A DNA stretch of 9,854 nt from an uncultured Selenomonas sp. (GTDB lineage: Bacteria; Bacillota; Negativicutes; Selenomonadales; Selenomonadaceae): positions 1 through 9,854 of the forward strand of contig CALIBA010000185.1 of NCBI GenBank assembly GCA_938045435.1, written 5' to 3'. The first letter of the stretch is position 1; each line of letters starts with the position of its first letter. Positions 1 through 5,692 of this stretch are shown here, piece after piece. The notes under the pieces are model-generated. The model made no database searches, had not been told where the DNA came from, and saw only the letters and a list, made by a program, of their open reading frames with translations. The translations under genes and the position numbers were made by a program.

Positions 1-284
1 AGCAATGCCAAGACGCTTCAACTCCTTTTCAAACAGCGTCAGATTTTCTTCATCCGCCGCTTGGAAGCGCTTGGTAAACTCTGCTCCGTTATCCGTCTGT
101 ACTTTATGTATCTTGAATGGGAAACGGTGGATGAGCTGCTGTAGGAAGCACATAGACGAGTAGGTGGATTGTTCCTTGAATGCTACAATCAAGCGAAATT
201 AATGGCAGCCTTTGTAACGCCGTGCTGATCTGCATAGGAAGGAATTGCTTGATAATACTTGATGTCCTGTGTTATGCTTCTCAT
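1..284 (-). pseudogene. Transposase remnant, N-terminal tip joined out of frame to the DDE core
   Basis: An ATG at 284-282 (minus strand), preceded by an AAGGAT-like ribosome site, starts a 31-residue reading frame beginning MRSITQDIKYYQ and containing HGVTKAAI, typical of the N-terminal helix-turn-helix of this transposase family. It stops at TGA 191-189. A different frame is open from 198 to 1 (66 codons) and gives AFKEQSTYSS and then VQTDNGAEFTKRF, the region around the second catalytic aspartate of the integrase core (PF00665-like). In intact relatives well over 100 residues separate these parts, including the rest of the DNA-binding domain and the first catalytic Asp. A deletion therefore joined them near 195-201 and shifted the frame. 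The C-terminal portion lies beyond the window. Confidence 0.78.
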
Positions 285-336
285 GAGAAAGCCTATCCTT
301 GGTGTGTGGTTTGTTTGGTAGATAGAGCATAACACA
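268..336. repeat. 11-bp perfect inverted repeat at the insertion-sequence tip
   Basis: TGTGTTATGCT at 268-278 is the exact reverse complement of AGCATAACACA at 326-336, with a 47-base loop. The outer arm is the tip of the insertion sequence. The inner arm covers codons 3-6 of the transposase, and the ribosome site and ATG lie in the loop beside the inner arm. A minus-strand transcript entering from outside the element could fold so that the start region is occluded. Confidence 0.6.
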
Positions 337-419
337 ATTTAGCTTTCTCTTTTATTTACTTGTGTAACATATCTATTTTTAATCCTACAATACTATATGG
401 GTATGTTCGTTACTGTCCA

Positions 420-448
420 TTGACAAAGAACCTGTTTTGTGATATGAT
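420..448 (+). promoter_or_regulatory. Sigma-70 type promoter of tRNA-Leu
   Basis: A perfect -35 TTGACA (420-425) and a -10 TATGAT (443-448) are separated by 17 bases. Transcription would begin near 455, a few bases before the mature tRNA 5' end at 461. This is the strong, nearly leaderless arrangement expected of a stable-RNA gene. Confidence 0.9.
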
Positions 449-460
449 ACGAGCGATTAA

Positions 461-547
461 GCCGAAGTGGCGGAATTGGCAGACGCAGCAGACTCAAAAT
501 CTGCCGTTGTTAGCAACGTGCCGGTTCGACCCCGGCCTTCGGCACCA
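461..547 (+). tRNA. tRNA-Leu(CAA)
   Basis: This is an 87-nt class II tRNA. The acceptor stem GCCGAAG (461-467) pairs perfectly with CTTCGGC (537-543), followed by discriminator A544 and an encoded CCA (545-547). The anticodon stem GCAGA/TCTGC (488-492/500-504) encloses loop CTCAAAA with anticodon CAA at 495-497, which decodes UUG. The long variable arm has a perfect 5-bp stem, CGTTG/CAACG (505-509/514-518), as expected for leucine tRNAs. The T arm GCCGG-TTCGACC-CCGGC is at 520-536. The gene has its own promoter and terminator. Confidence 0.97.
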
Positions 548-568
548 TAAAAGAGGATTTATGTGCAG

Positions 569-610
569 AAAATTCCTAAGAGTAAAACAATGGCTCTTGG
601 GAATTTTTTT
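569..610 (+). terminator. Intrinsic terminator after tRNA-Leu
   Basis: A 14-bp stem with one G-U pair (569-582 with 594-607) closes an 11-base loop and runs into seven T residues (604-610). It lies 21 bases after the tRNA CCA end and closes the monocistronic tRNA-Leu unit. The A-rich left arm would not act as an efficient T tract in the opposite direction. Confidence 0.85.
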
Positions 611-642
611 ATGAATTATATGTGTTATTATTTTTGTATATA

Positions 643-671
643 TTGACAGCTATATTAGAAAAGTGTATATT
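643..671 (+). promoter_or_regulatory. Sigma-70 type promoter of the IMP dehydrogenase gene
   Basis: TTGACA at 643-648 and TATATT at 666-671 are 17 bases apart. Transcription would start near 678, giving a leader of roughly 40 bases before the TTG start at 717. No guanine or purine riboswitch fits in that short leader. The -10 lies downstream of an in-frame GTG at 663, so that GTG cannot be in the mRNA and is ruled out as the start codon. Confidence 0.85.
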
Positions 672-716
672 GTACAGCAAAAATTTTATTGCAGACATAG
701 AAAGGAATGGTTACAG

Positions 717-2222
717 TTGGCGCATTATTATAGTGAACCATCACATACTTTTGGAGAATATCTGCTTATTCCAGGATATTCTTCGGCCGAGTGCTTTCCG
801 GCAAACGTTTCTTTGTCTACTCCTCTCGTCAAGTTTCATCGTGATGAGAAACCTGCGCTTTCAATGAATATTCCACTTACCTCTGCGATCATGCAGGCCG
901 TATCGAATGATACAATGGCCATTGCTCTTGCAAAAGAAGGCGGCATTTCTTTTATTTATGGCTCACAATCCATTGAAGATGAAGCAGCTATGGTTTCCCG
1001 TGTGAAAACCTATAAGTCTGGATTTGTCAGCAGCGACTCGAACATTAGTCCTGATACAACTCTTGGTGAAGTATTGGAACTTCTTGCAAAAACAGGGCAT
1101 TCTACGATGGCAGTTACAGATGATGGCTGTGCTAATGGGAAATTGGTCGGTATTGTGACAAGTCGTGACTATCGTATTTCACGTATGTCACTTGACACAA
1201 AGGTCGCTACATTCATGACTCCATTTGAAAAACTTATCTGGGCAGATGCGGATTCTACTACACTTACACATGCTAATGATATTATTTGGGAGCGAAAATT
1301 AAATATGCTTCCATTGATTGATAAGAATCAACGTTTGCGTTATATGGTTTTTCGTAAGGATTACACGGATAATAAAGAGAACGAATTGGAACTTACAGAT
1401 AGCAACAAGAGCTATATTGTTGGTGCTGGTATCAATACACGTGATTATGCAGAGCGTGTTCCTGCTCTCATTGCTGCGGGAGTAGATGTGCTTTGTATTG
1501 ATTCATCCGAGGGGTTTTCTGAGTGGCAGAGAATAACTATTCAGCATATCAGAGAACAGTATGGTGACAGTGTCAAAGTCGGTGCAGGTAATATTGTTGA
1601 CGGAGAAGGGTTTCGCTTTCTTGCGAATGCAGGGGCAGATTTCATTAAGGTTGGCATAGGCGGTGGTTCCATTTGTATTACTCGAGAGACGAAGGGGATT
1701 GGTCGTGGACAAGCTACAGCATTGATTGATGTTTGTGCAGAACGTGATAAATATTTTAAGGAAACTGGAGTTTATATTCCCGTCTGTTCGGACGGCGGTA
1801 TTGTTTATGATTATCATATGACATTAGCTCTTGCAATGGGGGCAGATTTTCTTATGCTGGGGCGTTATTTTTCGCGCTTTGATGAGAGTCCAACAGATCG
1901 CGTTATGGTCAATGGCACTTACTATAAGGAGTACTGGGGCGAAGGGTCAAATCGTGCACGTAACTGGCAGCGATATGATCTCGGCGGCAGTAAAAAACTA
2001 TCCTTTGAGGAGGGGGTTGATTCCTATGTTCCCTATGCAGGTCCTCTGAAGGACAATGTGCAGACTACTCTTTCGAAGATTCGTTCTACTATGTGTAACT
2101 GTGGAGCACTTAGTCTGCCCGAATTTCGTGATAAGGCAAAATTGACACTTGTGTCCTCCACAAGTATTGTAGAAGGAGGTGCACACGACGTTATCCTGCG
2201 GGATAAACTTGGTCGCGACTAA
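717..2222 (+). CDS. guaB: IMP dehydrogenase, Tritrichomonas-like subfamily (EC 1.1.1.205)
   Basis: Cytosolic enzyme that oxidises IMP to XMP with NAD+, the committed step of guanine nucleotide synthesis. The 501-residue protein is a TIM barrel with two CBS domains inserted at roughly residues 100-220. The catalytic cysteine is Cys320 in GGGSICITRE, and the flap carries the Arg419-Tyr420 pair (NWQRYDLGG) that activates water, followed by EEGVDSYVPYAG. From memory the sequence tracks the T. foetus enzyme almost block by block (EYWGEGS..ARNWQRY, MCNCGAL, VSIVEGGAHDV-like end) rather than typical bacterial GuaB with its GMGS flap. The start is TTG 717, with AAAGGA at 701-706; it gives LAHYYSEPSHTF, matching the family N-terminus, and lies downstream of the promoter. 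It is a single-gene unit closed by a hairpin. Whether a second, canonical guaB exists elsewhere cannot be seen. Confidence 0.93.
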   Translation: MAHYYSEPSHTFGEYLLIPGYSSAECFPANVSLSTPLVKFHRDEKPALSMNIPLTSAIMQAVSNDTMAIALAKEGGISFIYGSQSIEDEAAMVSRVKTYKSGFVSSDSNISPDTTLGEVLELLAKTGHSTMAVTDDGCANGKLVGIVTSRDYRISRMSLDTKVATFMTPFEKLIWADADSTTLTHANDIIWERKLNMLPLIDKNQRLRYMVFRKDYTDNKENELELTDSNKSYIVGAGINTRDYAERVPALIAAGVDVLCIDSSEGFSEWQRITIQHIREQYGDSVKVGAGNIVDGEGFRFLANAGADFIKVGIGGGSICITRETKGIGRGQATALIDVCAERDKYFKETGVYIPVCSDGGIVYDYHMTLALAMGADFLMLGRYFSRFDESPTDRVMVNGTYYKEYWGEGSNRARNWQRYDLGGSKKLSFEEGVDSYVPYAGPLKDNVQTTLSKIRSTMCNCGALSLPEFRDKAKLTLVSSTSIVEGGAHDVILRDKLGRD

Positions 2223-2236
2223 AATAAGAGAAAAAT

Positions 2237-2267
2237 AAAAACCACCAGGTTAACTGGTGGTTTTTAT
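2237..2267. terminator. Bidirectional terminator between guaB and the Crp/Fnr gene
   Basis: The stem ACCACCAG (2241-2248) / CTGGTGGT (2254-2261) has a 5-base loop, flanked on the left by an A tract (2231-2240) and on the right by a T tract (2261-2265). Each strand therefore presents a GC-rich hairpin followed by U residues. It sits between the stop codons of two convergent genes and can serve both. Confidence 0.88.
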
Positions 2268-2268
2268 T

Positions 2269-2967
2269 TTACAAATATGATTCAAAAAGATCCATATCAA
2301 GGATACGAATGCTGCGTCCTGTCGTTTCTATGATTCCCTCACGCTGCATGGCGCTGATCTCGCGTGAGAGGGATGGGCGGCTGACGGCCAGATAGGCAGC
2401 AATAAACTCACGGCTGACTGTGAGAGTGACGTGCCCGGTTTCATCGACATGTGGAAAGAGGTAGCGAACGATCTTTTCACGCAGCGTTCCGCTCGCAAGG
2501 ATTTTGAGCTTTGTGTGCATCCCATATGCTTTTTCTGCAAAAATCTTCATGAGATTTCTCTGTACAATGAGCGCACTGCGGCGTGGCGTATCCCCAACAT
2601 CCAATGTGAAGAGATGGCTGGATACCTCGAGGAGATTTACCTTCGTAACAGCGCGAACATACATATCATACGGACGGCGTAGTACCTCGTAGATCTCACC
2701 AAACATGTCGCCTGGATGGTTGATCTCGGAGATGAAAATTTGGCGCCCGGAATATGTGTCTTTCAGAATGTGTACTTCGCCCTCGAGCAGAATGTACAGC
2801 GAACGGGGCATATCACCATCATGAAATATAATTGTACCCTTTTGGTAACTGTGCAGAGAGACTTCACTCGAGGCAAGCAGTTCCTTTAGATCTTTTTCGT
2901 GCATTCCTTGTGCTAGCGATGTATTTGCGAGAATCTGCGCGGCATTTTCTTTGTCGCTTATCGCCAT
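2269..2967 (-). CDS. Crp/Fnr-family transcriptional regulator
   Basis: DNA-binding regulator of 232 residues. An N-terminal cyclic-nucleotide-binding-type beta barrel (about residues 20-130, with YQKGTIIFHDGD, LYILLEGEVHILK and PGDMFGEI) is followed by the dimerisation helix and a winged helix-turn-helix near 165-225 (SREFIAAYLAVSRPSLSREIS). The barrel lacks the Arg-Ser cAMP signature of E. coli CRP. There is no N-terminal cysteine cluster as in FNR; the visible protein seems to have no cysteine at all, so an Fe-S oxygen sensor is unlikely and the ligand is unknown. It starts at ATG 2967, 4 bp after the flavin-reductase stop, and its AAGGAG ribosome site (2975-2980) lies in the last codons of that gene, implying cotranscription and translational coupling. 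The gene looks richer in G+C than its neighbours. Confidence 0.9.
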   Translation of the reverse strand: MAISDKENAAQILANTSLAQGMHEKDLKELLASSEVSLHSYQKGTIIFHDGDMPRSLYILLEGEVHILKDTYSGRQIFISEINHPGDMFGEIYEVLRRPYDMYVRAVTKVNLLEVSSHLFTLDVGDTPRRSALIVQRNLMKIFAEKAYGMHTKLKILASGTLREKIVRYLFPHVDETGHVTLTVSREFIAAYLAVSRPSLSREISAMQREGIIETTGRSIRILDMDLFESYL

Positions 2968-2971
2968 GACC

Positions 2972-3502
2972 TTACTCCTTTATGAGGACGTGCTCGATCT
3001 CTGTGATGTACATGGTATGATAATCATCCTCTGTGTAATGGACATGAGGATTGTCCTTTATCGGTACCACGCTCATATCTCGTTCAGTGAAGAAACGCTC
3101 CTCTAATGGCTGCGCATAGAGTTTCTTTGTTAGTAACGTAAGGCGCGCTTCTTCAAAGTAAGTATATGAACTGTACTGTTTCATCATTAAACCACTCTTT
3201 GCGATTTTGTCCTCATCTCGGCCAGAGACTGTTCCGAAATATTGCATCATAGGTTTGTGTTTTCGATCAAAAACCGAGAGTGCCATATACGCTGCTCCAT
3301 CGACGAATTCCTTTGTATAGCGTGAGGGACGGATAAATACATAGGCAACAGGATGTGCCCAAAGTATACCGAAACCACCCCAAGAGGCAGTCATTGCATT
3401 TACCTTTCCATTCCATTCTGCGCTGATAAGCATCCAGTCTTGACCTATGAGTTGAAATACATTGTCTGTAATATCTGTTGGATGAATTTCTCTGATGGAC
3501 AT
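2972..3502 (-). CDS. Flavin reductase-like protein (FMN-binding split barrel)
   Basis: Cytosolic protein of 176 residues of the flavin reductase-like family (PF01613-type fold), which binds FMN and in characterised members transfers electrons from NAD(P)H or an unknown donor. The hallmark early segment VNAMTASWGGFG followed by PVAYVFIRPSRYT matches the flavin-binding strand-turn of the family, and FDRKHKPMMQYFG...SGRDEDK matches the mid-barrel. ATG 3502 is chosen over an in-frame extension to 3574 because AAGGAGG (3510-3516) sits 7 bases upstream and the promoter -10 is at 3543-3548, so the longer frame would begin before the transcript. It is the first gene of a two-gene unit with the Crp/Fnr regulator. 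The precise substrate cannot be inferred. Confidence 0.87.
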   Translation of the reverse strand: MSIREIHPTDITDNVFQLIGQDWMLISAEWNGKVNAMTASWGGFGILWAHPVAYVFIRPSRYTKEFVDGAAYMALSVFDRKHKPMMQYFGTVSGRDEDKIAKSGLMMKQYSSYTYFEEARLTLLTKKLYAQPLEERFFTERDMSVVPIKDNPHVHYTEDDYHTMYITEIEHVLIKE

Positions 3503-3542
3503 GATGAAACCTCCTTGATGGTTGTGTCCTAAAACAGCTTTT

Positions 3543-3551
3543 ATTATAGCA
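3543..3551 (-). promoter_or_regulatory. Extended -10 promoter of the flavin reductase-Crp/Fnr operon
   Basis: On the minus strand TGCTATAAT gives a perfect -10 with the TG extension. At the proper distance the -35 region reads only CACTTT, far from TTGACA, as expected for an extended -10 or an activated promoter. A short dyad ACAG-A-CTGT (3551-3559) abuts the -10 and could be an operator half-pair, but it is short enough to be chance. Predicted transcription start is near 3536. Confidence 0.7.
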
Positions 3552-3574
3552 CAGACTGTAAAGGAAAAGTGCAC

Positions 3575-3600
3575 AAAAAACCGCCCTGCTTAAGGCGGTT
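3575..3600 (-). terminator. Intrinsic terminator after tRNA-Val(CAC)
   Basis: AACCGCC (3579-3585) pairs with GGCGGTT (3594-3600) around an 8-base loop, and the minus strand continues into six T residues (3580-3575). It lies 11 bases after the CCA end of tRNA-Val(CAC) and about 25 bases before the next minus-strand -10. Confidence 0.85.
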
Positions 3601-3611
3601 ATCATATACGA

Positions 3612-3687
3612 TGGTGCTCACTGAGGGATTCGAACCCCCGACCCCCTCCATGTGACGGAGATGCTCTACCAACTGAGCTAAGTGAGC
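3612..3687 (-). tRNA. tRNA-Val(CAC)
   Basis: This is a 76-nt tRNA on the minus strand. Acceptor arms GCTCACT and AGTGAGC pair perfectly, with discriminator A and an encoded CCA (3614-3612). The anticodon stem TCTCC/GGAGG encloses loop GTCACAT, whose third to fifth bases are CAC (3654-3652), decoding GUG valine. The T arm is GGGGG-TTCGAAT-CCCTC. No promoter fits in the 17 bases between this gene and the hairpin on its upstream side, so it probably depends on transcription reading through from tRNA-Val(GAC). Confidence 0.95.
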
Positions 3688-3704
3688 CTAAGGGAAGCAC
3701 TGAT

Positions 3705-3728
3705 AAAAAAATCCGCACGACTGCGGAC
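3705..3728 (-). terminator. Hairpin with U tract between the two valine tRNAs
   Basis: On the minus strand TCCGCA (3727-3722) and TGCGGA (3717-3712) form a 6-bp stem with a 4-base loop, followed by T residues through 3705. It begins about 10 bases after the CCA of tRNA-Val(GAC) and ends 17 bases before the 5' end of tRNA-Val(CAC). It has the form of an intrinsic terminator, but must be leaky if the downstream tRNA is expressed from the only visible promoter. Confidence 0.72.
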
Positions 3729-3737
3729 GAGAAAAAA

Positions 3738-3814
3738 TGGTGGGGTTAACAAGATTCGAACTTGTGACCTCCTCGATGTCAACGAGACACTCTAACCAAC
3801 TGAGCTATAACCCC
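3738..3814 (-). tRNA. tRNA-Val(GAC)
   Basis: This is a 77-nt tRNA on the minus strand. Acceptor arms GGGGTTA and TAACCCC are perfectly paired, with discriminator A and an encoded CCA (3740-3738). The anticodon stem TCTCG/CGAGG encloses loop TTGACAT, so the anticodon is GAC (3780-3778), decoding GUC and GUU valine. It is the promoter-proximal member of a two-tRNA unit. Confidence 0.95.
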
Positions 3815-3845
3815 TTGTTCGAATACTGTTCAAACGACAAGGTGG

Positions 3846-3875
3846 ATTATATCAGATTGCAGTCTATCCTGTCAA
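3846..3875 (-). promoter_or_regulatory. Consensus promoter of the valine tRNA unit
   Basis: The minus strand has TTGACA (3875-3870) and TATAAT (3851-3846), both perfect hexamers, 18 bases apart. Predicted start is near 3839, about 25 bases before the tRNA-Val(GAC) 5' end at 3814. Confidence 0.92.
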
Positions 3876-3900
3876 CCCATGACTATAGATTTTTAAGCTT

Positions 3901-3929
3901 TTGATATAACATAAGTGCTTTGATATAAT
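3901..3929 (+). promoter_or_regulatory. Promoter of the yitT-to-UPF0210 gene block
   Basis: TTGATA (3901-3906) and TATAAT (3924-3929) are 17 bases apart, predicting a start near 3936 and a leader of about 80 bases. It is arranged back-to-back with the tRNA-Val promoter, the two -35 boxes being about 25 bases apart. The gene-free stretches from here to 8984 are all short, and I saw no second convincing promoter. Confidence 0.8.
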
Positions 3930-4014
3930 GTTGTAAGAGGACTCAATATATGATAAAGTGAAGTATATCAGTCAATGTAAGAAATATAAAGTTGACTTTG
4001 GAGGTAGTTTGGAA

Positions 4015-4932
4015 ATGATGCACCATTTGCACATGCGTGTTCTTGGACATCGTATCATGCGTTATGCCGGGATGGCACTTGGGTGTTTTATTGCGAGCAG
4101 TGCAATCAATCTGTTCTTAATCCCAGCACATCTGCTCACTGGTGGTGCGACGGGCATCGCTATGATTGTTTACTATCTATTTGGTCTTCCAATCGGTCTT
4201 CAGACTTTTATTTATAATATCCCGCTTCTTTTCATGGCATGGAAACTCATGGGGCCGAGTTACACGGTTGATATTATTATTGGAACGGCAATATTCTCTT
4301 GTTTCCTAGATCTAACGCGGTCATTTAATGCATATGCTCCCGTCAATGATATGATGCTCACCACTGTCTATGGTGGTGTATTTGCTGGTTTAGGATATGG
4401 TCTCGTATTTCGCATGAACGGTAGTACAGGGGGATTTGATATTCTCGCGGCCATTGTGCGGAAATATTATGACCTGCATATGGGTGGTGTGCTTTTTTCG
4501 CTGAACTGTCTTATCATGTTAGTTGCAGCATTTCTCTTTGGTATGGCGCCCGCCATGTTCACTCTTTTATATATGTTTATTAATGCAACTGTAGTGGATA
4601 AGATTATTGCAGGATTCAATCACCGTAAAGCAGTGCTTATTGTTTCAGATAAATACAAGGAGATTGCAGAAAGTATTATTGATGAGATGCATCGTGGTGT
4701 AACATTTTTACATGGGCAAGGAGCGTATACTCGCAGAGAGAGAAATCTCGTTTTTGTTGCGGTTGGGACAACTCAAGTGGGAAAGCTGAAGATGATTGTT
4801 CACAGCGTTGACCCACATGCATTTGTTATCATAATGGCTGCGAATGAGGTTATGGGACGTGGCTTTGGCCGTATCAATCAAAATGACCCTTCAGCGGCAG
4901 ACGACTTGGATGATGACAATGAAAGGAAGTGA
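4015..4932 (+). CDS. YitT-family integral membrane protein with DUF2179 C-terminal domain
   Basis: Membrane protein of 305 residues with an N-terminal YitT/DUF161 portion of five to six hydrophobic segments (about residues 17-37, 45-72, 83-100, 115-133, 157-195) and a soluble C-terminal DUF2179 domain at roughly 204-285 (KAVLIVSDKYKEIAESIIDE, then GAYTRRERNLVFVAV). Family signatures include LTGGATGIAMIVYY and FRMNGSTGGFDILAA. The transported substrate or role of this family is not established. ATG 4015 is favoured over an upstream in-frame GTG at 3958 because GGAGGT (4000-4005) sits 9 bases before it and the extra 19 codons encode a charged tail unlike the family. The tail after 285 is acidic. 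It is the first gene of the long plus-strand block. Confidence 0.9.
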   Translation: MMHHLHMRVLGHRIMRYAGMALGCFIASSAINLFLIPAHLLTGGATGIAMIVYYLFGLPIGLQTFIYNIPLLFMAWKLMGPSYTVDIIIGTAIFSCFLDLTRSFNAYAPVNDMMLTTVYGGVFAGLGYGLVFRMNGSTGGFDILAAIVRKYYDLHMGGVLFSLNCLIMLVAAFLFGMAPAMFTLLYMFINATVVDKIIAGFNHRKAVLIVSDKYKEIAESIIDEMHRGVTFLHGQGAYTRRERNLVFVAVGTTQVGKLKMIVHSVDPHAFVIIMAANEVMGRGFGRINQNDPSAADDLDDDNERK

Positions 4933-4937
4933 ATTCT

Positions 4938-5657
4938 GTGTCACAGCTTTGTATTGATGTAACCTATATTCTTAACAGTGGATTTCTTGTACGTGTCAAT
5001 GATATTTTGCTTGTCTTTGACGACTTTGATGATCCTTCTGGTACAGTTCTCGAAGCAGTGAAGAAAAATGATTATGCACGGCTTTATTTTTTTTGTTCTC
5101 ATTCGCATTTCGATCACTTCAGCCCACATATTATGCAGTTTACGAATGAAGTATCATTTTATATTCTAAGCGATGATATAAAAAAGTTATCCTCCGCCGG
5201 TCGTATGCCTCCTGATAAGACAATATGGATGCCTGTCTATGATTCGTGGAAGGATGATTTTATACAGGTAACGTCATTTTCCTCTACAGACGAGGGAACT
5301 TCGTTTCTGGTTGAGGTTGCAGACAGAAAAATATTTCATGCAGGGGATTTTAACTGGTGGGACTGGATAGGAGATACAGCTGAGAATCGAAAACTTGCGG
5401 AGAACGCATTTCGTAAACAAATGAAACACTTGGCAGGATTATCCTTTGATGTAGCATTTTTTCCTGTCGATGGGCGCTTGGGAGATTCAATGGCACGCGG
5501 TGCTGAGGTGTTCTGTAAGGAGACAGATACCCATGCACTTGTGACCATGCACTCTGTTGGGTATCCTGTTTGGAGGCCGCCTTCAGATTTTTTTGCATTG
5601 GGGCATAAAATTCCTGTGTGGTCGCCGCGCACACCAGGAGAACAGCATTCTTTTTGA
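4938..5657 (+). CDS. MBL-fold metallo-hydrolase, putative
   Basis: Predicted cytosolic metal-dependent hydrolase of 239 residues with the metallo-beta-lactamase fold. The metal-binding HxHxDH motif is visible as His55-Ser-His57-Phe-Asp59-His60, with further likely ligands in FHAGD (His134, Asp137) and a late histidine in VTMHSVGY. It resembles the UlaG/beta-lactamase-like subgroup in general layout, but I cannot name a substrate. GTG 4938 is preferred: GAAAGGAAG at 4921-4929 is 8 bases upstream. The alternative in-frame GTG 4929 overlaps both that ribosome site and the stop of the preceding gene. The 5-bp gap to yitT suggests coupled translation. Confidence 0.82.
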   Translation: MSQLCIDVTYILNSGFLVRVNDILLVFDDFDDPSGTVLEAVKKNDYARLYFFCSHSHFDHFSPHIMQFTNEVSFYILSDDIKKLSSAGRMPPDKTIWMPVYDSWKDDFIQVTSFSSTDEGTSFLVEVADRKIFHAGDFNWWDWIGDTAENRKLAENAFRKQMKHLAGLSFDVAFFPVDGRLGDSMARGAEVFCKETDTHALVTMHSVGYPVWRPPSDFFALGHKIPVWSPRTPGEQHSF

Positions 5658-5692
5658 AATTTGTATTGAAATATAGGAGGGCTTTCGGTAGA

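Larger units (their letters stand above)
1..337 (-). mobile_element. Internally deleted insertion sequence (DDE transposase type), one end only
   Basis: The minus strand from about 337 leftward reads as the start of an insertion sequence. It has a TGT-type tip (minus-strand TTGTGTTATGCTC, ending near 336-337), a short leader, a transposase start at 284, and then catalytic-core sequence that runs off the left edge. The other end and any target-site duplication lie outside the window. The protein pieces resemble the IS481/IS3-like integrase-core transposases common in Firmicutes, recognised from memory of the family. A large central part of the transposase is missing, so this copy cannot supply its own complete enzyme. 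The exact outer boundary is uncertain by a few bases because the other end is not available for comparison. Confidence 0.72.

Noticed and set aside
461..547. tRNA-Leu as an attachment site of an integrated island
   Set aside because: No integrase gene and no direct repeat of the tRNA 3' end is visible in the window; the nearby insertion sequence alone is not enough.
360..614. Open frame of 84 codons over the tRNA-Leu
   Set aside because: It covers the tRNA-Leu promoter, tRNA and terminator, has no ribosome site, and shows no protein family features.
672..716. Purine or guanine riboswitch ahead of guaB
   Set aside because: The leader from the predicted start is only about 40 bases, with no room for an aptamer and expression platform.
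3950..3961. Tiny leader frame (ATG ATA AAG TGA) ahead of yitT
   Set aside because: Three codons behind a weak AGAGGA at the predicted transcript start; too short to support as a regulatory leader peptide.
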